Of a DNA stretch of 64,000 bases, positions 25,822 to 34,756 are shown one piece after another (positions within the stretch are counted from its first letter, which is position 1; every line of letters starts with the position of its first letter). This stretch comes from Burkholderiales bacterium 70-64 (GTDB lineage: Bacteria; Pseudomonadota; Gammaproteobacteria; Burkholderiales; Burkholderiaceae_E). The translations under genes and the position numbers were made by a program. The stretch covers positions 6,004-70,003 of the forward strand of contig MKUQ01000020.1 of NCBI GenBank assembly GCA_001898645.1, read 5' to 3'. The notes beneath the pieces were generated by a model. The model was not told where the DNA came from and searched no databases. It saw only the letters and a list, made by a program, of their open reading frames with translations.

Positions 25822-26958
25822 CTACTGCTCGACCTGCCAGTCGCCGTTGACCACCTTGAGCACCACCGCGCTGTCGTCGGTGAAGCCCCAGTGGTCGGTC
25901 GCCGTGTAGTTCAGCACGCCCTGCGACACTGCCAGCGGCCCGAAGTGCTCCATCGCGTCGCGCAGCGCGGCGCGGAACTCCTTCGTGCCCGGCTTGCCCT
26001 TCTGCAGCGCCACCGGCACGATCTTCTGCAGCACCAGCAGGGTGTCGTAGGTGTGGGCGGCGAACTGGTTGCGCATGCCGGCGCCGAAGAGCTTGTCGTA
26101 CCTCTGCACGTAGTCGAGCGCGGCCTTCTTCGACGGGTTGCCGTCGGGCAGCTGCTCGGCCACCGTCGCCGGGCCCGACACCACGTAGCCGCCCTCGACG
26201 TCCTTGCCGCCGACGCGCATCAGGTCGCGCGAAGCCGCCGCGTGGGTCTGGTAGATCCTGCCCTTGTAGCCGCGCTCGATCAGCGCGCGGTGCGGCATTG
26301 CGGCGCCCGAGCCGGAGGCGACCACCAGGATGGCGTCGGGATTGGCCGCTACCAGCTTCAGCGCCTGGCCGGTGACGCTGGTGTCGGTGCGCTGGAAGCG
26401 CTCGACCGCCGCCACCTTGATGCCGGCCGGCTCGGCCTTGGCGCCGAAGTCCTTCAGCCAGCTCTCGCCGTAGGCGTCGGTGTAGCCGAGGAAGCCGACG
26501 GTCTTCACGCCGTGCTTCTTCATGTGCTCGACCATCTTGTGCGCGATCACGCCGGCGGAGTGCGCCATGCGGAAGGTCCAGGTGTCCTTGCCGGGGGGCA
26601 GGGGCGGCGGCGAGATCGCGATCTGCAGCGTGCCCGATTCGGCGGCGACGTCGGCCATGGCGACCGAGATGGGAGTGGTCGAGGAGCCGAGGATCAGGTC
26701 GACCTTGTCCTCGGTGACGAGGCGGCGCGTGTTCTTCACGCCGGTCGACGGGTCGGTGGCATCGTCCAGCACGACCAGCTTCAGCTTCTCGCCCGCGATC
26801 GCGTCGGGCCACAGCTTGAAGCCGTTGTTCACCGGGATGCCCAGGCCCGAGGCCGGGCCGGTGAGCGAGAGCACGACGCCGATCGTGATGTCGGCGCGCG
26901 CGCTCAGTGCGACGCTGGCCACCATGCCGGCGGCCAGCAGCTTCAGGGCAGTCTTCAT
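25822..26958 (-). CDS. Periplasmic substrate-binding protein of the Liv-type ABC importer
   Basis: A 378-residue type I periplasmic binding protein with a signal peptide (about residues 1-22, ending SARA) and the family start ITIGVVLSLTGPASGLGIP. LVVLDDATDPSTGVKNTRRL and DLILGSSTTP form the ligand cleft. ABC binding proteins of this subfamily in Rhodopseudomonas and Burkholderiales bind p-coumarate, ferulate and other lignin monomers. Position 43 bp behind the aryl-CoA ligase supports an aromatic-acid cargo. GGAGGAGACGAG precedes ATG 26958. Confidence 0.9.
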   Translation of the reverse strand: MKTALKLLAAGMVASVALSARADITIGVVLSLTGPASGLGIPVNNGFKLWPDAIAGEKLKLVVLDDATDPSTGVKNTRRLVTEDKVDLILGSSTTPISVAMADVAAESGTLQIAISPPPLPPGKDTWTFRMAHSAGVIAHKMVEHMKKHGVKTVGFLGYTDAYGESWLKDFGAKAEPAGIKVAAVERFQRTDTSVTGQALKLVAANPDAILVVASGSGAAMPHRALIERGYKGRIYQTHAAASRDLMRVGGKDVEGGYVVSGPATVAEQLPDGNPSKKAALDYVQRYDKLFGAGMRNQFAAHTYDTLLVLQKIVPVALQKGKPGTKEFRAALRDAMEHFGPLAVSQGVLNYTATDHWGFTDDSAVVLKVVNGDWQVEQ

Positions 26959-27001
26959 GTCTCGTCTCCTCCAGGTTGCAGGTCTGTCGACCTTGGGCGA
27001 T

Positions 27002-28849
27002 TCATGCGCGGCGCGGCAGCAGGATGTCCTCGGCGCCGTCGCCGCGGTACAGCGCATCGACCAGCGCCGCACGGTGGCGCAGCACCGCGCGCTGGTTGAT
27101 CGAACCCTTGTCGGTGATCTCGTCGCGGTCGATCGAGGGCGGCTCGGCCATCACGTGGGCGCGCGCCACGCGGCTGGCGCTGCCGGTGCCCTCGCGCCAC
27201 AGGCGCTCGACCAGCGCCTGGAAGAACGCGCGCACCTGCGGGTGGCGCAGCACCTCGGCGGCATTCGCCGTTTCCGGCAGCGCGGCGAGCCTGCGGCATT
27301 CGTCGAGGCGTGGAAAGACCAGCATGCCGACGTCGTCGCGATCGGGCCCGGTGATCACCGCGTCCTGCACGCAGGGCGCGCCGAAGGCGACGATGCGCGC
27401 GCGCAGCGGCCCCACGCTGACGAAGGTGCCGCTGGACAGCTTGAAGTCCTCGGCGATGCGCCCGTCGAACATCAGCCCCTGCAGCGGGTCGGACGGCTCG
27501 ATCCATTTCACCGCGTCGCCGGTGCAGTAGTAGCCCTCGTCGTCGAACGCCGTCTCGGTGACCTCGGGCATGCGCCAGTAGCCGGGCATCACGTGGGGGC
27601 CGCGGAAGCGGATCTCGGTCTTGCCGTCGGCCGGCACGAGCTTGACCTCCACGCCCGGGCAGGGCAGCCCGATGTGCCCCGAGCGCACCGCGCCCGGGCG
27701 CAGCGCGAAGGTGCACGAGGGCGCGGTCTCGGTCATGCCCAGGCCGGTCAGCATCGGGATGCGCTCGCCCACCGTGCGCTCGGCCATGCGGTCGAGCTGG
27801 TCCCACACCGGCTGCGACAGCCCGGCCCCGGCGAACATGAAGGCCTGCAGGCGCCGGAACAGCGAGGTGCGCAGGACCTCGTCGGTTTCCATCGCGGCGG
27901 CGATCTCCTCCAGCCCCTTGGGCACGTTGAAGTAGACGGTGGGCGAGATCTCGCGCAGGTTGCGCAGCGTCTCGGCGATGCCCTGGACGGTGGGCTTGCC
28001 GTCGTCGATGTAGAGGGTGCCGCCGTTATAGAGGGTGATGCCGGTGTTGTGATTGCCGCCGAAGGTGTGGTTCCACGGCAGCCAGTCGACCAGCACCGGG
28101 GGCTCGTCGGCCAGGAAGGCCATCGACTGGCACAGCATCTGCTGGTTGGCGCACAGCATGCGCTGCGTGTTGATCACCGCCTTGGGCACCCGGGTGGAGC
28201 CCGAGGTGAACAGGAACTTGACGATGGTGTCGGGCCCGACGCGGGCGTGCGCCGCCTCGACCTCGCGGCCCGGCACGGTGTCGAGCAGCGCGGAGAAGGG
28301 CGTGGTCGAGCGGCCTTCGATGGCGCCCTCGCCGAGCACCACCTCGACGCCCGGGTCCACCACCGCGCGGATCGCCTTGCCGTAGGCGTCGTCGGCGGCG
28401 AACACCAGCCCGGGCGTGAGCAGGCCCACGATGTGGCGCAGCTTGCCGAAGTCCTGCGAGATCAGCGAGTAGGCGGGCGAGATCGGCGCGTAGGGCACGC
28501 CGGCCCACATCGCGCCGAGCGCCAGCGACAGGTGCTCGAGATCGTTGCCCGAGAGGATCACCACCGGCCGCTCGGCCGACAGGCCGCGCGCGGCCAGCGC
28601 CTGGCCGATGGCGTGGGCGCGCGCGAGCATCTGCGCGTAGTCGAGGCGCACCCACTCGCCGCCACGCTGGCGCCGTGCCGCCAGGGTGCGCGCGGGGGCC
28701 TCGCGCGCCCAATGCTCGAGGCGGTCGGTGAGGCGCACGGGGTAGGGCTGCAGCGCCACGCTCGAGCGCAGCCGCTGCGTGCCGCCGGGGCCCTCACGGA
28801 CCTCCACGTCGAGGCAGGCGCCGAGGTGCGCGTCGCGGTAGCGGGTCAT
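27002..28849 (-). CDS. Feruloyl-CoA synthase-like aryl-CoA ligase
   Basis: A 615-residue adenylate-forming ligase that activates an aromatic acid with ATP and CoA. The P-loop variant LFTSGSTRVPKAVINTQRML is typical of feruloyl-CoA synthases, whose TxR/VINTQRM wording differs from fatty-acid ligases. Further core motifs are GLGMTETAP, YYCTGDAVKW and GRIAEDFKLSSGTFV. The usual C-terminal lysine region reads ITDKGSINQRAVLRHR. Its start overlaps the hydratase stop (ATGA). Together with the hydratase it would activate p-coumarate, ferulate or caffeate and hydrate the side chain. The precise acid cannot be fixed. Confidence 0.88.
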   Translation of the reverse strand: MTRYRDAHLGACLDVEVREGPGGTQRLRSSVALQPYPVRLTDRLEHWAREAPARTLAARRQRGGEWVRLDYAQMLARAHAIGQALAARGLSAERPVVILSGNDLEHLSLALGAMWAGVPYAPISPAYSLISQDFGKLRHIVGLLTPGLVFAADDAYGKAIRAVVDPGVEVVLGEGAIEGRSTTPFSALLDTVPGREVEAAHARVGPDTIVKFLFTSGSTRVPKAVINTQRMLCANQQMLCQSMAFLADEPPVLVDWLPWNHTFGGNHNTGITLYNGGTLYIDDGKPTVQGIAETLRNLREISPTVYFNVPKGLEEIAAAMETDEVLRTSLFRRLQAFMFAGAGLSQPVWDQLDRMAERTVGERIPMLTGLGMTETAPSCTFALRPGAVRSGHIGLPCPGVEVKLVPADGKTEIRFRGPHVMPGYWRMPEVTETAFDDEGYYCTGDAVKWIEPSDPLQGLMFDGRIAEDFKLSSGTFVSVGPLRARIVAFGAPCVQDAVITGPDRDDVGMLVFPRLDECRRLAALPETANAAEVLRHPQVRAFFQALVERLWREGTGSASRVARAHVMAEPPSIDRDEITDKGSINQRAVLRHRAALVDALYRGDGAEDILLPRRA

Positions 28850-29655
28850 GACCGGCCGACCTTGCCGGCCTTGCCGTCGAGGAAGGCGCGCATGCGCTCC
28901 TTGGCCGCCGGCTCGGCCTGGGCGATCGCGGCCACCAGCGACTCCACGAACAGCCCGTCGGCCTGCGGCAGGTCGGCGATGCGCGGCAGGGCGTGCATGA
29001 CCGCGAAATTCGACATCGGCGCGTTCTCGGCGATCCTGCGCGCCAGCTCGAGCGCCTTGGCCATGCCCTGGCCCTCGGCGACGCGGTACTGCGACAGGCC
29101 GATCTGCTGCCCTTCGTCGGCCCCGAGCACGCGGCCGGTGAGCATCATGTCGGTCATGCGGGAAAAGCCGATCAGCCGCGGCACCCGCGCCGAGCCTCCG
29201 CCGCCCACGAAGAGGCCGCGCTGCCCCTCCGGCAGCGCGTAGATCGTGCTGTCCTCGGCGATGCGGATGTGCGCCGCGCTGGCCAGCTCGAGCCCTCCGC
29301 CGACCACCGCTCCGCGCAGCACGGCGATCACCGGCGCGCGGCCGAACTGGATCTGGTCGAACGCCGCGTGCCAGAAGCGCGAGTGCGCGATGCCGCCGGC
29401 CACGCTGTGCTCCGACAGCTCCGACAGGTCGAGGCCGGCGCAGAAGTGTTCCCCCTCGCCGCTGAGCACGACCACCCGTATGCTGTCGGGGAGGTTGAGG
29501 AAGCAGGTGTGCAGCTGCGTGACCAGCGCGTCGCTGAGCGCGTTGCGCTTGGCGCGGCGGTTCAGGCGCACCTGCGCGATGGCGCCGTCGCACTGCACGT
29601 GAAGGAGGTCGAGGCGAGACAGCAGTTCGCCGGCGCGATCGGATTTGACGGCCAT
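28846..29655 (-). CDS. Enoyl-CoA hydratase/isomerase (crotonase) family protein
   Basis: A 269-residue crotonase-fold enzyme. The CoA-binding stretch is RLNRRAKRNALSDAL. The oxyanion hole lies in GEHFCAGLDLSEL and AVVGGGLELASAAHIRIAED. PEGQRGLFVGGGGSARVPRL replaces the usual E...G.P.GG region. It is not a close look-alike of the classical feruloyl-CoA hydratase/lyase (HCHL, with its WGIPPG segment), so hydration followed by beta-oxidation is as likely as direct cleavage to an aldehyde. First gene of the eight-gene operon. The ATG at 29655 is preferred over the upstream extension because the family N terminus begins shortly after it. Confidence 0.85.
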   Translation of the reverse strand: MAVKSDRAGELLSRLDLLHVQCDGAIAQVRLNRRAKRNALSDALVTQLHTCFLNLPDSIRVVVLSGEGEHFCAGLDLSELSEHSVAGGIAHSRFWHAAFDQIQFGRAPVIAVLRGAVVGGGLELASAAHIRIAEDSTIYALPEGQRGLFVGGGGSARVPRLIGFSRMTDMMLTGRVLGADEGQQIGLSQYRVAEGQGMAKALELARRIAENAPMSNFAVMHALPRIADLPQADGLFVESLVAAIAQAEPAAKERMRAFLDGKAGKVGRS

Positions 29656-29737
29656 GGTGCGTGCGGGCGCGAAAGGGAGGAGGAAGAAAGAGGAACCAGG
29701 AAACCGGAGCCGCGATCTCCGCAGGGCGCCGGCCAAT

Positions 29738-29761
29738 TACTTATGGATAGTAACGATTTGG
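29738..29761. promoter_or_regulatory. Operator-like repeat, copy 1, in the hydratase/amidohydrolase divergent region
   Basis: TACTTATGGATAGTAACGATTTGG shares 20 of 24 positions with the copy at 29816. It contains the dyad TTACT-N7-AGTAA. It stands out as an AT-rich island in very GC-rich DNA, 80 bp upstream of the hydratase start. A MarR binding site is the natural explanation. Confidence 0.65.
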
Positions 29762-29815
29762 GCGGGGCCGACCCATCGGGGTAAACCCGGATTCGCTATG
29801 CCGGGAGCAGCAATA

Positions 29816-29839
29816 TATTTATGTAAAGTAACTATTTGG
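29816..29839. promoter_or_regulatory. Operator-like repeat, copy 2
   Basis: A 24-bp direct repeat of the 29738 site (TATTTATGTAAAGTAACTATTTGG), 78 bp away and ending 12 bp before the GTG of the amidohydrolase. Two equal sites, one near each divergent gene, suggest that both transcripts answer to the same regulator. Confidence 0.65.
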
Positions 29840-29851
29840 CCGGAGCACACC

Positions 29852-30721
29852 GTGAACACCGCCGATCTCGTTGCCATCGACATCCACACCCACGCCGAGC
29901 GCTCGTGCTGGAATCCCTTCGACGCCTACGGCGAGGAGTACGACCGGGCGGCCGACAAGTACTTCAAGTCCGCGCGCCGCCCCACCATCGACGAAACCGT
30001 CGCCTTCTACCGCGCCCAGCGGATCGGGCTGGTGATGTTCACGGTCGACGCCGAGACGCAGCTGGGCCGCCGGCGCATTCCCAACGAGGAGATCGCCGAG
30101 GCCGCGAAGAAGAACGCCGACATGATGATCGCGTTCGCCAGCGTCGATCCGCACAAGGGCAGGATGGGCGCGCGCGAGGCGCGCCGGCTGGTCGAGGAGC
30201 ACGGGGTGAAGGGCTTCAAGTTCCACCCCACGGTGCAGGGCTTCCATCCCTACGACCGCATGGCCTGGCCGATCTACGAGGTGGTCGCCGAGCACAAGCT
30301 GCCGGCCATCTTCCACAGCGGCCATTCGGGCATCGGCTCGGGCATGCGCTGCGGCGGCGGCCTGCGGCTGGAGTATTCCAACCCGATGCACCTGGACGAC
30401 GTCGCCATCGCGTTTCCCGACATCGAGATCGTGATCGCGCACCCGTCGTTTCCCTGGCAGGACGAGGCGCTGTCGGTGGCGATGCACAAGCCGAACGTCT
30501 GGATCGACCTCTCGGGCTGGAGCCCGAAGTATTTCCCCAAGCAGCTGGTGCAGTACGCCAACACCCTGCTGCGCGACCGGGTGCTGTTCGGCTCCGATTT
30601 CCCGCTCATCACGCCCGATCGCTGGCTCGCGGACTTCGAAGAGGCAGGCTTTCGCGACGAGGTCAAGCCGCTGATCCTGAAGCAGAACGCGATGCGGCTG
30701 CTGCGGCTCGGGGCCGTTTGA
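29852..30721 (+). CDS. Amidohydrolase-2 family hydrolase, possible CouO-like beta-ketoacyl-CoA hydrolase
   Basis: A 289-residue TIM-barrel metal hydrolase. Metal ligands: DIHTHAE (HxH near the N terminus), KFHPTVQGF, AIFHSGHSG, VIAHPSFPW and the final LFGSDFPLI Asp. In Rhodococcus and Rhodopseudomonas hydroxycinnamate clusters a member of this family (CouO) cleaves 4-hydroxyphenyl-beta-ketoacyl-CoA to 4-hydroxybenzoate, which would suit its place opposite the ligase-hydratase operon. ACMSD-like decarboxylation is the alternative. GTG 29852 follows CCGGAG. An in-frame ATG further upstream would run through the operator repeat. Confidence 0.8.
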   Translation: MNTADLVAIDIHTHAERSCWNPFDAYGEEYDRAADKYFKSARRPTIDETVAFYRAQRIGLVMFTVDAETQLGRRRIPNEEIAEAAKKNADMMIAFASVDPHKGRMGAREARRLVEEHGVKGFKFHPTVQGFHPYDRMAWPIYEVVAEHKLPAIFHSGHSGIGSGMRCGGGLRLEYSNPMHLDDVAIAFPDIEIVIAHPSFPWQDEALSVAMHKPNVWIDLSGWSPKYFPKQLVQYANTLLRDRVLFGSDFPLITPDRWLADFEEAGFRDEVKPLILKQNAMRLLRLGAV

Positions 30722-30813
30722 GCGCCGGGAGCGCGCCGGCTCTCATGGAACCGGATCCATCGCTTTCGTCTTGATGCCACGTATCTCCGTCTCACGACAC
30801 TAGGATCGCGGCC

Positions 30814-31110
30814 ATGCACGAGGTGATCAGGAGACGCGTGACGATCCGCGGCGAGGTGCAGGGCGTGGGCTATCGCGCGTCGATGGCGCGCCGCGCTCGC
30901 GAGCTCGGCCTGGCCGGCTGGGTGCGCAACCGGCTCGACGGCAGCGTGGAGGCGGCGGTGGCGGGCGACGCGGCCGCCGTGGAGGCGCTGCTGCGCTGGG
31001 CGCGCCGCGGGCCGCCGGCGGCGCGGGTGAGCCGGGTCGACGTCGAGGTCGACACGGAAGCGCAGGCGGCCGGCGGGCTCACGGGCTTCGAGCTGCGGCC
31101 GACCGCCTGA
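30814..31110 (+). CDS. acyP: Acylphosphatase
   Basis: A 98-residue acylphosphatase, which hydrolyses carboxyl-phosphate bonds such as that of 1,3-bisphosphoglycerate. The signature [20 protein letters not shown] holds the catalytic Arg, and [15 protein letters not shown] holds the catalytic Asn. Length and fold match the roughly 90-100-residue family. Single gene, convergent with the BASS-like transporter; a short CTGG-A-CCAG dyad lies between their stops. Confidence 0.92.
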   Translation: MHEVIRRRVTIRGEVQGVGYRASMARRARELGLAGWVRNRLDGSVEAAVAGDAAAVEALLRWARRGPPAARVSRVDVEVDTEAQAAGGLTGFELRPTA

Positions 31111-31164
31111 GCGGCGCACAGCCGATTTCCCGGTTTCACTGGACCAGTGTGAACAGGCCCTGGT

Positions 31165-32112
31165 TCAGGCCGGGCGGTGCTGCCCGCGGCTGCGCGCCAG
31201 CAAGGGCGTCAGCAGCAGCGGTGCGAAGTACATCGGGATCTGCGTCAGCCCCACGTACAGCGAGAACGCCTCGCCCGCGGTGCCGGCGGTGATCACCAGC
31301 ATGAGCCCCATGTTGCGGTTGCCGCTGAGCACCGCCGCGCCGTAGGCGGTGGCCAGGCCGGCGCGGCGAAACAGCGCGAAGCCGGCCAGGTGCAGCAGCG
31401 CGGTGGAGGCGCAGGCGGTCAGCAGCAGCAGGCCGATGAAGCGCGGCTCGCCCAGCAGACGTTCGGTCACGCCGTCCATCACCGCGATGGCGAACACCAC
31501 CAGCAGCAGCACGTTGATGCCGCTGAGCAGCTCGTCGTTGCGCGCCAGGCGCTCGGTGCCGAGCGCGCGCCGCAGCACCCAGGCGAGCGCGAAAGGTGCG
31601 GCCACCAGCAGCGTGACGCGCGCGAAGAAGGCGGCCAGGTCCACCTGCAAGCCGGCTCCGGGCAGCAGCAGCCCCACCAGCGGCGTGAGCGTCAGGGGCA
31701 GCAGCATCGTGGTGGCCACGGTGCCGATGACCGCGAGCACGCCGTCGAGGCCCAGGATGAGGGCGAACACCGCGGCCGAGCCGATCGGCGGCGCGGCGGC
31801 CTGCAGCAGCAGCATCAGGCGCAGTTCGGGCGGCATGCCCACCAGGGCGGAGCCGAACCACACCAGCAGCGGCGAGGCCACCAGCTGCCATGCCGCGATG
31901 GCCGCGGGCAGGGCCGGACGCCGCACGGCGGCAGCCAGTTGCGTCCAGTCCAGGCGCAGCAGCGCGGTACCCAGTGTGCCGATGACCGCCAGGGTCAGCA
32001 GCGGCCGCAGCGCCGTCGCCAGGGCCGGGACGGCGATGCCGAGGAGCGCGCCGGCGGGTAGCGCCCAGCGGGCGTGCCGGCCGAGAAATCCGATCAGTTG
32101 CGGCGTCGTCAT
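31165..32112 (-). CDS. Ten-helix membrane transporter of the bile acid:sodium symporter (BASS) type
   Basis: A 315-residue integral membrane protein with about ten hydrophobic segments in two five-helix halves, as in BASS/ArsB-like symporters. Near the C terminus GNRNMGLMLVITAG is a BASS-like crossover motif, and PPIGSAAVFALILG occupies the matching place in the first half. Substrate unknown; BASS proteins carry organic acids with sodium. No neighbour suggests a cargo. Confidence 0.7.
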   Translation of the reverse strand: MTTPQLIGFLGRHARWALPAGALLGIAVPALATALRPLLTLAVIGTLGTALLRLDWTQLAAAVRRPALPAAIAAWQLVASPLLVWFGSALVGMPPELRLMLLLQAAAPPIGSAAVFALILGLDGVLAVIGTVATTMLLPLTLTPLVGLLLPGAGLQVDLAAFFARVTLLVAAPFALAWVLRRALGTERLARNDELLSGINVLLLVVFAIAVMDGVTERLLGEPRFIGLLLLTACASTALLHLAGFALFRRAGLATAYGAAVLSGNRNMGLMLVITAGTAGEAFSLYVGLTQIPMYFAPLLLTPLLARSRGQHRPA

Positions 32113-32139
32113 CCGGATGGCCGGGCGACGCGCCGACGT

Positions 32140-32565
32140 TCAGTTGCGGCCGTGCCCCTTGTTCCTGTACCTGTCGTGGCCGCGGCCACGACCCTCGTAG
32201 CGGTGATCGCCGCGATGGTACCGCGGGCCCGCCCGATAGTGCGGGACGTAGACCTCGTTGTACCAGCGGTCCTGCACGAAATAGACCGGTTGTCCGCAGG
32301 CGTTGTATTGACGGCAATGCCGGGCCCAGTCTCGCGCGTAGCCGGGCGGGACGTGCAGGTAGATCGGTTGGCGCACGACGCCCACGGGGCTGGGCTGGAT
32401 GATGACCGGCTGCGGATAGACCACTTGCGGCGGCTGCGGAAAGGCGCCGACGTCGATGCGGCCGTAGAAGCCGGGCTGGCCGACGCTGACCGAGACGCCG
32501 ACGTCGGCGGCGAGCGCAGGCACCGCGGCCAGGGCCAGACCTGCGGCGAGCATGAGACGCTGCAT
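32140..32565 (-). CDS. Secreted hypothetical protein with basic, Gly/His/Arg-rich C terminus
   Basis: A 141-residue exported protein. The signal peptide MQRLMLAAGLALAAVPALA is followed by a Pro-rich middle (about 30-65) and a region with two Cys (HCRQYNACGQPVYFVQDRWY) that may form a disulfide. The C-terminal 25 residues are very basic and rich in His, Arg and Gly. GGAG lies about 10 bp before ATG 32565; the longer frame has no ribosome site. Such small periplasmic proteins are common in betaproteobacteria without known function. Confidence 0.75.
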   Translation of the reverse strand: MQRLMLAAGLALAAVPALAADVGVSVSVGQPGFYGRIDVGAFPQPPQVVYPQPVIIQPSPVGVVRQPIYLHVPPGYARDWARHCRQYNACGQPVYFVQDRWYNEVYVPHYRAGPRYHRGDHRYEGRGRGHDRYRNKGHGRN

Positions 32566-32753
32566 GAGGAAATCTCCGTTGGACGGTTTCTCTACAACGC
32601 GCACCGGCCCGTTCCGATGACCCGGTCCGCATCACCCCTACCGGCCCTGCCGTTATGGCCGCCGCCGGCGCGAGGGCACTAGAATCCCACGGATGCGCTC
32701 ATCGCACGGGTGCGCTCGTCGCGCGGATGAGCTTCGGCGGTCCAAGGAGCCCA

Positions 32754-33797
32754 ATGCCCATGATGTTGCGACAGATGCTCGGCATCGAGCTCCCCATCAT
32801 CCAGGCGCCGATGGCCGGAGTGCAGGGCAGTGCCCTGGCGACGGCGGTATCGGAGGCCGGCGCGCTGGGCTCGCTGCCGTGCGCCATGCTCACGCTCGAT
32901 GCGCTGCGCGCCGAGCTGGCGGCGATCCGGGCTAAGACGGCGCGGCCCTTCAACGTGAATTTCTTCTGCCACGTGCCGCCGGCGCCCGCTGCCGAACGCG
33001 AGGCCGCCTGGCGCCGCGCGCTGGCGCCTTACTACCGCGAGTTCGGCCTCGACGTCGACGCGATCCCGGCGGGCCCGGGCCGCGCGCCGTTCAGCGCCGA
33101 GGCGGCCGACGTGCTGGAGGAATTCCGCCCGGCGGTGGTGAGCTTCCATTTCGGCCTGCCCGCGCCCGAGCTGGTCGCGCGCGTCAAACGCTGGGGCGCG
33201 AAGGTCCTGTCGAGCGCGACCACCGTCGACGAGGCGCTGTGGCTCGAGGCCCATGGGGCCGATGCGATCATCGCGCAGGGCCTGGAAGCGGGAGGCCATC
33301 GCGGCATCTTCCTGAACGACGACCTGAGCACGCAGGTCGGCACCTTCGCGCTGCTGCCGCAGGTGGTGCGCGCGGTCAAGGTGCCGGTGATCGCGACGGG
33401 CGGCATCGCCGATGCGCGCGGCGTGGTGGCCGCGCTGGCGCTGGGCGCGGCCGGCGTGCAGGTCGGCACCGCCTACCTGCTGTGCCCCGAGGCCACCACC
33501 AGCGTTGTGCACCGCACGGCGCTGGCCAGCGAGGCGGCGCGCCACACCGTGCTCACCAACCTGTTCTCCGGGCGGCCGGCGCGCGCGATCGTCAACCGCG
33601 TGATTCGCGAGCTCGGGCCGATCGGCGCCGCCGTGCCTCCGTTTCCCCTGGCGGCCTCCGCCGTGGCGCCGCTGCGCGCGCACGCCGAGAAGCAGGGCAG
33701 CGGCGACTTCTCGCCGCTGTGGTCGGGCCAGAACGCCAGCGGCTGCAAGGCGGTGCCGGCAGCCGAGCTCACGCGCGGCCTCGCCGCGGCGCTCTAG
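32754..33797 (+). CDS. Nitronate monooxygenase (2-nitropropane dioxygenase family)
   Basis: A 347-residue FMN-dependent TIM barrel that oxidises alkyl nitronates such as propionate 3-nitronate. Motifs: IIQAPMAGVQGSALATAVSE at the N terminus, DAIIAQGLEAGGHRG with the catalytic His, VIATGGIADARGVVAALALG and GVQVGTAYLLCPEA for FMN phosphate binding. AAGGAG at 32744-32749 precedes ATG 32754 and ATG 32760, so the start is uncertain by two codons. It is followed after 19 bp by the PEP-mutase-like gene, probably as an operon. Confidence 0.9.
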   Translation: MPMMLRQMLGIELPIIQAPMAGVQGSALATAVSEAGALGSLPCAMLTLDALRAELAAIRAKTARPFNVNFFCHVPPAPAAEREAAWRRALAPYYREFGLDVDAIPAGPGRAPFSAEAADVLEEFRPAVVSFHFGLPAPELVARVKRWGAKVLSSATTVDEALWLEAHGADAIIAQGLEAGGHRGIFLNDDLSTQVGTFALLPQVVRAVKVPVIATGGIADARGVVAALALGAAGVQVGTAYLLCPEATTSVVHRTALASEAARHTVLTNLFSGRPARAIVNRVIRELGPIGAAVPPFPLAASAVAPLRAHAEKQGSGDFSPLWSGQNASGCKAVPAAELTRGLAAAL

Positions 33798-33816
33798 GAC
33801 ACGGGAGGAGGCTCCG

Positions 33817-34635
33817 ATGCGCACCCAGGCCGAGAAGGGACATGCATTTCGCGCGCTGCACCAGCGCGAGGGAGCGTTCGTCATCCCGAATCCCTGGGAC
33901 GCGGGAACCGCCCGCCTGCTCGAGGGCCTCGGCTTCGAGGCGCTCGCCAGCACCAGCGCCGGCTTCGCCTTTTCGATCGGGCAGCGCGACAACCGGGTCG
34001 GCCGCGAGCGCATGATCGCGCACCTGCGCGAGCTCGCCGCGGCGACCGACCTGCCGGTCAGTGCCGACCTGGAGAACGGCTTCGACGAAAGCCCGGAGGA
34101 GGCCGCCCGGACCATCCGGCTCGCTGCAGCTGCCGGCGTGGTCGGCGGCTCGATCGAGGATGTCGACAACCTGCGCGCATCGCTGGTGTATCCGCTCGAG
34201 CTGGCGGTCGAGCGCGTGCGGGCCGCCGCCGAGGCGGCGCGTGCGCTGGATTTCCCGTTCACGCTCACCGCGCGGGCCGAGAACTACATCGCCGGGCGCC
34301 CGGACCTCGAGGATACGATCCGCCGCCTCCAGGCCTACCAGGAGGCGGGCGCCGACGTGCTGTACGCCCCCGGCCTCGCCCGGCGGGAGGACATCGCTGC
34401 GGTGGTCTCGTCCGTCGATCGCCCGGTCAACGTCCTGATGGGAGCGCCCGGACTCGACCTCGATCTCGGCGAGCTCGCCGAGATCGGCGTCAAGCGCGTG
34501 AGCGTCGGCAGCACGCTGGCGCGCGCCGCCCTGGGAGCGTTCCTGCGCGCCGCGCACGAGATGCGCGAGCATGGCACGTTCACCTTCGGCGAGCAGGCGG
34601 TCCCCTATCGCGACATCAACGCGATGCTCGAATAG
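33817..34635 (+). CDS. Isocitrate lyase/PEP mutase superfamily enzyme
   Basis: A 272-residue member of the PEP mutase/2-methylisocitrate lyase superfamily, Mg-dependent enzymes that cleave or rearrange C-C and C-P bonds of 2-oxo or hydroxy acids. FVIPNPWDAGTARLLEGLGF and STSAGFAFSIG are the family N terminus. LPVSADLENGF carries metal-binding acids, and GGSIEDVD matches the conserved G-x-x-x-E-D. The mobile-loop KxCGH of isocitrate lyases is not evident (ENGFDESPEEA there), which places it with the short oxaloacetate decarboxylase/PEP-mutase-like group. GGGAGGAGG gives a strong ribosome site. Confidence 0.87.
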   Translation: MRTQAEKGHAFRALHQREGAFVIPNPWDAGTARLLEGLGFEALASTSAGFAFSIGQRDNRVGRERMIAHLRELAAATDLPVSADLENGFDESPEEAARTIRLAAAAGVVGGSIEDVDNLRASLVYPLELAVERVRAAAEAARALDFPFTLTARAENYIAGRPDLEDTIRRLQAYQEAGADVLYAPGLARREDIAAVVSSVDRPVNVLMGAPGLDLDLGELAEIGVKRVSVGSTLARAALGAFLRAAHEMREHGTFTFGEQAVPYRDINAMLE

Positions 34636-34756
34636 TACGTGACGTTCGAGCAGGCGATGCGCGCACAAGCCACTGCCGGGATCGTGAGAACTGGCGACCT
34701 GTGCGGCGCACCGGCATAGACTGTCCGCTCACGACACGGAGGGAGGAGGAGTCGAG

